Shown one piece after another: positions 60,065 to 64,000 of a DNA stretch of 64,000 nucleotides. The position numbers and the translations under genes were made by a program. Each line of letters starts with the position of its first letter. Position 1 is the first letter of the stretch. Source of the DNA: JAIBJN01 sp963847985 (GTDB lineage: Bacteria > Actinomycetota > Thermoleophilia > Gaiellales > Gaiellaceae); assembly GCA_963847985.1 (NCBI GenBank), contig CAWKBS010000005.1:62001-126000 (forward strand), read 5' to 3'. The notes beneath the pieces are model-generated. The model saw only the letters and a list, made by a program, of their open reading frames with translations, did no database searches and was not told the origin of the DNA.

Positions 60065-61596
60065 TGCCCGCGCACCCTCGGCTCCAGGCAGGGCGACTGC
60101 CGCTGCCCGCGGGGTTGCAGGACGAACGCGCCGTCGGCCAGGGCGTCTTCCAGGAGCTCGGCGGAGGACTCCAGCTCGGCTACCGCCACGTCGGGCCCTC
60201 GTCGCTCCGCCGCGGGCTGCGAGCCGTACCAGGGGAACCGGCGCTGCTCGACGATCGCGTCCTCGTGGCCCGCGAGCCACTCGCGGCCCTCCGTGCCCTC
60301 GGCGACCACGAACGCCCGCGCGCACTCGCCGTCGCCCGGCTGGGAGAGGCGCACGTACGGATGGCCGGGCAGGTGCCAGCTCAGCGGTCGCGTCTGCGGG
60401 TAGCGCGCGTGGACGACGAGCGGCATCCCGGCCGTCCAGCCGAGCTCGACGAGGGCCGCGTCGATGTCGTTGTACGGGGTGCGCCCGAGGTCGCGGTCGA
60501 TCCAGTACGCCCAGACGGCGAGGGCGGCGAGGCCGGCGCCCGCCGCGTAGGCCAGTGGCCTCACCGGGATCGCCGCGACGAGCGCCGCGAGTGCGATCGC
60601 CGCAAAGGGCGCCACGACGAGCAGGTTCCGCGTGTCGAAGATCCGCAGCCCGGCGAGCCAGACGAGCGCGGTCACGAGCCAGGGCACGACCACGAGCAGT
60701 GCGCAGAGCCGTCCCTCCGCACGGCGCGCGAGCATCGCCGCGCCGGCCAGGACGACCCCGAGGAAGACGAGCCGGAGGCGGAGGTCGGGTCCTTCTTCCC
60801 AGACGGCTCCGCTGGCGAAGAAGATCGAGTAGACGTCCGTCGTCCGCCACAGCCCGAACGGCGGGAAGTACTCGTTCACGCGGCTTGCCTGGTAGAGGAC
60901 GATCGGGAGCCAGACGAGCAGGGGCAGCAGGCCGACCGCGGCTGCGGCGGTGACGCGCAGCCTCACCGACCTCCCGTGCGGCAGGAGCCAGAGCCAGACG
61001 AGCCCCGTGAAGAGCGGGAGCAGGAAGAAGTAGTGGGTCATCGAGCCCACGGCGACGAAGGCGGCGAACGCCGCCAACCGCCAGCGTCCGGGCCGGGCGG
61101 CGGCCCACTCCAGGACGAGCGGCAGCGCCGCCGCGAGCAGGGTCAGGAGCGCGTACGGCCGCAGCTCCTTCCCGTGCAGCACGAACTGGAAGCCGAGCGC
61201 GACGAGCAGCCCCGCGAGCCCCGCCGCCCAGAGGGGGAGCAGGCGCCGCGCGTAGATCACCACGACCGCGACCAGCGCGGCGCTGAAGAGCACGGAGAGC
61301 ATCCGGATCGCCCCGAACGAGGCAAGCGGCTTGAAGGTCGAGCTCAGCGAGGCGAGCTCGTCGCCGACGCGGTGGGTCGTCCGGGCGACGAAGAACCAGA
61401 CCGGGGGAGAGGATTCCCGCCGGATCAGCCGGACGGCGCTGCGCGCGGTCGGAGCGAGGACGACGTGGCCCGACGCGACCTCGTCCGCCCAGAAGGACTC
61501 CCCGACCGCGTCCGGCGCGCGCACGGCGACGGTCACGAGGACGAGGACTGCGATGACGGCCCAGACCGCGCCGTTGCGCCGGAGGCGGCCGCGCAT
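60061..61596 (-). CDS. GT39/ArnT-like membrane glycosyltransferase
   Basis: The 511-residue protein has about ten to twelve membrane helices. After the first helix, RAPDAVGESFWADEVASGHV carries the Asp-Glu pair typical of ArnT/PMT-type enzymes, and HGKELRPYALLTLLAAALP near 145 is a common loop in that superfamily. A soluble C-terminal part follows from about 400. The ATG of the TGATG overlap with fcl is used. It would move a sugar from a polyprenyl carrier to an acceptor outside the membrane. Confidence 0.8.
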   Translation of the reverse strand: MRGRLRRNGAVWAVIAVLVLVTVAVRAPDAVGESFWADEVASGHVVLAPTARSAVRLIRRESSPPVWFFVARTTHRVGDELASLSSTFKPLASFGAIRMLSVLFSAALVAVVVIYARRLLPLWAAGLAGLLVALGFQFVLHGKELRPYALLTLLAAALPLVLEWAAARPGRWRLAAFAAFVAVGSMTHYFFLLPLFTGLVWLWLLPHGRSVRLRVTAAAAVGLLPLLVWLPIVLYQASRVNEYFPPFGLWRTTDVYSIFFASGAVWEEGPDLRLRLVFLGVVLAGAAMLARRAEGRLCALLVVVPWLVTALVWLAGLRIFDTRNLLVVAPFAAIALAALVAAIPVRPLAYAAGAGLAALAVWAYWIDRDLGRTPYNDIDAALVELGWTAGMPLVVHARYPQTRPLSWHLPGHPYVRLSQPGDGECARAFVVAEGTEGREWLAGHEDAIVEQRRFPWYGSQPAAERRGPDVAVAELESSAELLEDALADGAFVLQPRGQRQSPCLEPRVRGQ

Positions 61597-62537
61597 CAAC
61601 GGGCGGCGGGCTGCTGCAGCTCGGCGTGCCTGCCGACGTACCAGCTCACGGTGCGCTCGAGCCCCGTGCGGAGCGACGTCTGCGCGCGGAACCCGAAGAG
61701 CTCCTCCGCCCGCGTCACGTCCAGGCGCCGGCGGGGCTGCCCGCCGGGCCGGGACGCGTCCCAGGCCAGCTCTCCGTCGAAGCCGGTCAGCTCGGCGACG
61801 AGGCCCGCGAGGTCGCGGATGGAGATCTCCTCGCCCGTGCCCAGGTTGACCGGCTCCGCCCCGTCGTAGCGGTCGGCGGCGAGGAGGAGCCCTTCCACGC
61901 AGTCGTCGACGTAGAGGAACTCGCGCGTCGGCGTCCCGTCACCCCAGAGCTCGACGCGCCGCTCGCCGCGCGCCGCCGCCTCGGCCATCTTGCGGATGAG
62001 GGCGGGGATCACGTGCGAGGTCTCGAGGTCGAAGTTGTCGCGCGGCCCGTAGAGGTTCACGGGGAGGAGGTAGACGGCGTCCAGCCCGTACTGCTCGCGG
62101 TAGGCCCGGGCGCCCGTCAGGAGCGCGCGCTTGGCGACCCCGTACGGCGCGTTCGTCTCCTCCGGGAAGCCGGCCCAGAGATCGTCCTCCCGAAAGGGGA
62201 CCGGGGTGTCCTTGGGGTAGGCGCAGACGGTTCCCACGAGGACGAGCTTCCGGACGCCGGCCAGGCGGCTCGCCTCGAGGACGTTCGCGCCCATGAGCAG
62301 GTTCGCGTACCAGTAGCGGCCGGGGTTGGCGCGGTTGGCGCCGATGCCCCCGACCTCGGCCGCGAGGTGGAAGACCAGCTCGGGGCGAGCCTCCGTGAAC
62401 AGCCGCTCCGTCGCGCGAGGGTCGGTGAGGTCGTGGTCCGCGCTCCGCGGCACCGCCGACTCGACGCCCCGGTCGCGCAGCCGCTCGACGAGGTGCGACC
62501 CGAGGAAGCCGGCGCCCCCGGTGACGAGCGTCCTCAC
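61596..62537 (-). CDS. fcl: GDP-L-fucose synthase
   Basis: Fcl (GMER) epimerises and reduces GDP-4-keto-6-deoxymannose to GDP-L-fucose with NADPH. The 313-residue product has TLVTGGAGFLGSHLVERL at the N-terminus, HLAAEVGGIGANRANPGRY near residue 66 (a GMER signature), and the catalytic Tyr-Lys in APYGVAKRALL near 133, with LYGPRDNFDLETSHVIPAL after it. The GTG overlaps the stop of the upstream dehydratase gene (GTGA), matching a gmd-fcl pathway. The window therefore can probably make GDP-fucose. Confidence 0.9.
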   Translation of the reverse strand: MRTLVTGGAGFLGSHLVERLRDRGVESAVPRSADHDLTDPRATERLFTEARPELVFHLAAEVGGIGANRANPGRYWYANLLMGANVLEASRLAGVRKLVLVGTVCAYPKDTPVPFREDDLWAGFPEETNAPYGVAKRALLTGARAYREQYGLDAVYLLPVNLYGPRDNFDLETSHVIPALIRKMAEAAARGERRVELWGDGTPTREFLYVDDCVEGLLLAADRYDGAEPVNLGTGEEISIRDLAGLVAELTGFDGELAWDASRPGGQPRRRLDVTRAEELFGFRAQTSLRTGLERTVSWYVGRHAELQQPAAR

Positions 62538-63667
62538 GGGCTCCGGACGATCGACGGCTCGGCCGGGGCCCAGTCGACGCGCCCGATCCAGCGGTCGCGG
62601 CTCGCCGCGTACCAGGCGATCGTCCGCGCGAGGCCCTCCTCCCACGAGACGCGCGGCGTCCAGCCGGTCTCGGCGTGGAGCTTGTCGAAGCCGACCCTGA
62701 GCGACATGACGTCCGAGGCGCCCGGCCGGAACCGCCCCGGCACGCTGGCGATCTCGCGCCGGGGCCAGTGGCCCTCCTCCTCCCCGATCCGGAGGATGAG
62801 CTGCGCCCAGTCGAGCATGGAGATGTTGCGGCCGGCGCCGTAGCAGTAGACGTCGCCCGGGATGCCGTGGAGGGTCACCGCCAGGTGGCCGCGCACGCCG
62901 TCCGTGCAGAAGCAGAAGTCGCGCTGCGGGTCGAGGTTCCCCAGCTCGACGACCTCACGCTCCAGGGCCTGCGTGATCACCGTCCCGGTGACGTAGCGCG
63001 GGTTCTGGCGCGGGCCGTAGTTGTTGAACATCCGGGTGACCACTCCGGGCAGGCCGTAGGCGTCGTGGTAGTTCATGGTCAGGAAGTCGGCGGCCACCTT
63101 CGCGGTCGCGTAGATCGACTTCGGGTTGAGCGGCGAGCGTTCGTGCAGGACGAGCGCGCCTTCCTCGTCGAAGTCGTGGAGGTGCCGGACGGGCTCGTGG
63201 ACGTTCCCGTACTCCTCGGACGTGCCCGCCGTGTTCAGCTTCTCCACCCGCACGCCGCCCGTCACGATCGCCTGAAGGAGGTTGAGCGTCCCGACGGTGT
63301 TCGTCAGCACGGACTCGTACGGCCGCTCCCAGGACTCGCCCACGTGGGCCTGCGCGGCGAGGTGGAAGACGAACGGCCGGTCCGGTGCGTCCCGGAGGGC
63401 GCCGACGAGGCGGTCGACGGAATGCCGGTCGTTGATGTCGCCCCAGTGGACGGTCACCGCCCCCCGCAGGTGCGCGATGTTGTTGAGCGCGCCGCTGGAG
63501 GTCGCGCGCACGAACACGTGGACGCGGGCGCCCAGCGCCACGAGCGCCTCCGTGACATGGGAGCCCATGAAGCCGTCGGCGCCGGTGATCAGCGCCGTGC
63601 GCCCTTCGAAGGCCCCGAACTCGTCGCGGAGAGACTCGAGCTCGCCGTCGGCCCAGGTGTGGTTCAG
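62534..63667 (-). CDS. gmd: GDP-mannose 4,6-dehydratase-like NAD-dependent dehydratase
   Basis: The product has ALITGADGFMGSHVTEALVA (NAD-binding), HLAAQAHVGESWERPYES near residue 98, NTAGTSEEYGNV near 139 and the Tyr-Lys of SIYATAKVAADFL near 178, the layout of GDP-mannose 4,6-dehydratases (dTDP-glucose-type enzymes are the alternative). AGGAGG lies 7 bases before a CTG at 63667, which would be a rare start (377 residues); no ATG, GTG or TTG is well placed nearer, and a far upstream start at 63739 would ignore the ribosome-binding site. It feeds fcl. Confidence 0.83.
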   Translation of the reverse strand: MNHTWADGELESLRDEFGAFEGRTALITGADGFMGSHVTEALVALGARVHVFVRATSSGALNNIAHLRGAVTVHWGDINDRHSVDRLVGALRDAPDRPFVFHLAAQAHVGESWERPYESVLTNTVGTLNLLQAIVTGGVRVEKLNTAGTSEEYGNVHEPVRHLHDFDEEGALVLHERSPLNPKSIYATAKVAADFLTMNYHDAYGLPGVVTRMFNNYGPRQNPRYVTGTVITQALEREVVELGNLDPQRDFCFCTDGVRGHLAVTLHGIPGDVYCYGAGRNISMLDWAQLILRIGEEEGHWPRREIASVPGRFRPGASDVMSLRVGFDKLHAETGWTPRVSWEEGLARTIAWYAASRDRWIGRVDWAPAEPSIVRSP

Positions 63668-63742
63668 GGTGTTTCCTCCTCCGGTCAGGCCCGGATTGTG
63701 CCTTAAGGCTCCCGCGGCACGGGGGCCTGGCGGGCGCACGGG

Positions 63743-63748
63743 TACAAT
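63743..63748 (+). promoter_or_regulatory. -10 hexamer TACAAT for rmlB
   Basis: TACAAT ends 8 bases before the GTG at 63757, the leaderless-type spacing seen elsewhere in the window. No -35 box is clear. Confidence 0.4.
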
Positions 63749-63756
63749 CGGCGCCC

Positions 63757-64000
63757 GTGCGCAAGCGCATCCTCGTGACCGGCGGCGCCGGGTTCATCTC
63801 GTCGAGCTTCGTTCGCCATCTGCTGACGGCGACGCCGCACGACGTCGTCTCGCTCGACGCTCTCACGTACGCCGGGAACGTCGACAACCTGGCCGACGTC
63901 ATGGGCCACGAGCGGCTCTCGTTCGTCCACGGCGACATCCGCGACCGCGCGCTCGTCGGCGAGATCGTCAGCGAGGTGGACGTGATCGTGAACGCGGCGG
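63757..64000 (+). CDS. rfbB: dTDP-glucose 4,6-dehydratase, N-terminal part (3' end outside window)
   Basis: Translation from the GTG gives RKRILVTGGAGFISSSFVRH, VVSLDALTYAGNVDNL near residue 38 and FVHGDIRDRALV near 62, the usual N-terminus of RmlB (RfbB). The last Gly of the GxxGxxG motif (normally GFIGS) is Ser here. The gene runs off the window after 81 codons. It makes the first intermediate of dTDP-rhamnose and is divergent from gmd. Confidence 0.85.
   Translation, partial: MRKRILVTGGAGFISSSFVRHLLTATPHDVVSLDALTYAGNVDNLADVMGHERLSFVHGDIRDRALVGEIVSEVDVIVNAA

Noticed and set aside
1..64000. CRISPR array, tRNA, rRNA or insertion sequence
   Set aside because: I saw no regularly spaced repeats, cloverleaf, rRNA segment or transposase; a tool search could still find a single short RNA.

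Overview
The window is GC-rich, dense DNA with many GTG and TTG starts, 1-4 base ATGA/GTGA/TGATG overlaps, many -10-like hexamers 6-9 bases from start codons (probable leaderless mRNAs), and actinobacterial gene types. I infer a high-GC actinobacterium, perhaps of the class Thermoleophilia; the class is a guess from gene content. It reads as chromosome: I see no tRNA, rRNA, CRISPR array, transposase or phage gene.

Layout. 0-2.3 kb: the end of a CapD-type sugar dehydratase and a DUF354 glycosyltransferase-like gene. 2.3-7.4 kb: LysR regulator, iron-type alcohol dehydrogenase, an unknown two-repeat protein, RsgA and an MFS exporter. 7.47-13.3 kb: a tight operon that joins a fumarate-reductase-like flavoprotein, both parts of a class I fumarase-type hydratase and a phosphosulfolactate synthase (ComA) to sulfate activation and reduction (CysH, CysC, Sat). 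No sulfite reductase is present; ComA sits where one might be expected, which suggests that sulfite is fixed onto phosphoenolpyruvate. 13.3-18.0 kb: formyltransferase, PIG-L deacetylase, FlgD-like protein, sulfotransferase and O-antigen ligase. 18.0-20.9 kb: zur and the divergent znuACB operon around a good Zur-box-like dyad.

20.9-31.8 kb: a sugar-metabolism block (PIG-L, Gfo/Idh/MocA, two kinds of TIM-barrel isomerase, a ROK regulator, and a large secreted ThuA-glucose/sorbosone dehydrogenase-PKD protein). Two of its genes carry many single-base frameshifts in this sequence. 31.99-39.03 kb: an actinobacterial-style ebo cluster (UbiA/EboC, TIM barrel, EboA, TatD/EboB, EboE, phosphodiesterase/EboF) that starts with a myo-inositol-phosphate synthase in place of the usual dehydroquinate-synthase-like EboD. 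It is followed by two ABC exporter pairs (39.07-42.53 kb) and a NarL-type two-component system (42.7-44.6 kb).

44.76-64.0 kb: a surface-glycan region with ATP-grasp ligase, Wzx-like flippase, phosphodiesterase, GT4, a second sulfotransferase, an eIF2B-like protein, a lysyl-PG-synthase-type flippase, several GT2 and methyltransferase genes (including two GT2/methyltransferase fusions with opposite domain order), a GT-C membrane enzyme, GDP-fucose synthesis (gmd-fcl) and the start of rmlB. Sat and CysC could supply PAPS to the two sulfotransferases, so sulfur activation and glycan sulfation may be linked. I count twenty single-base frameshifts (nineteen insertions of G or C); correcting them gives exact open frames, so most are probably sequence errors.
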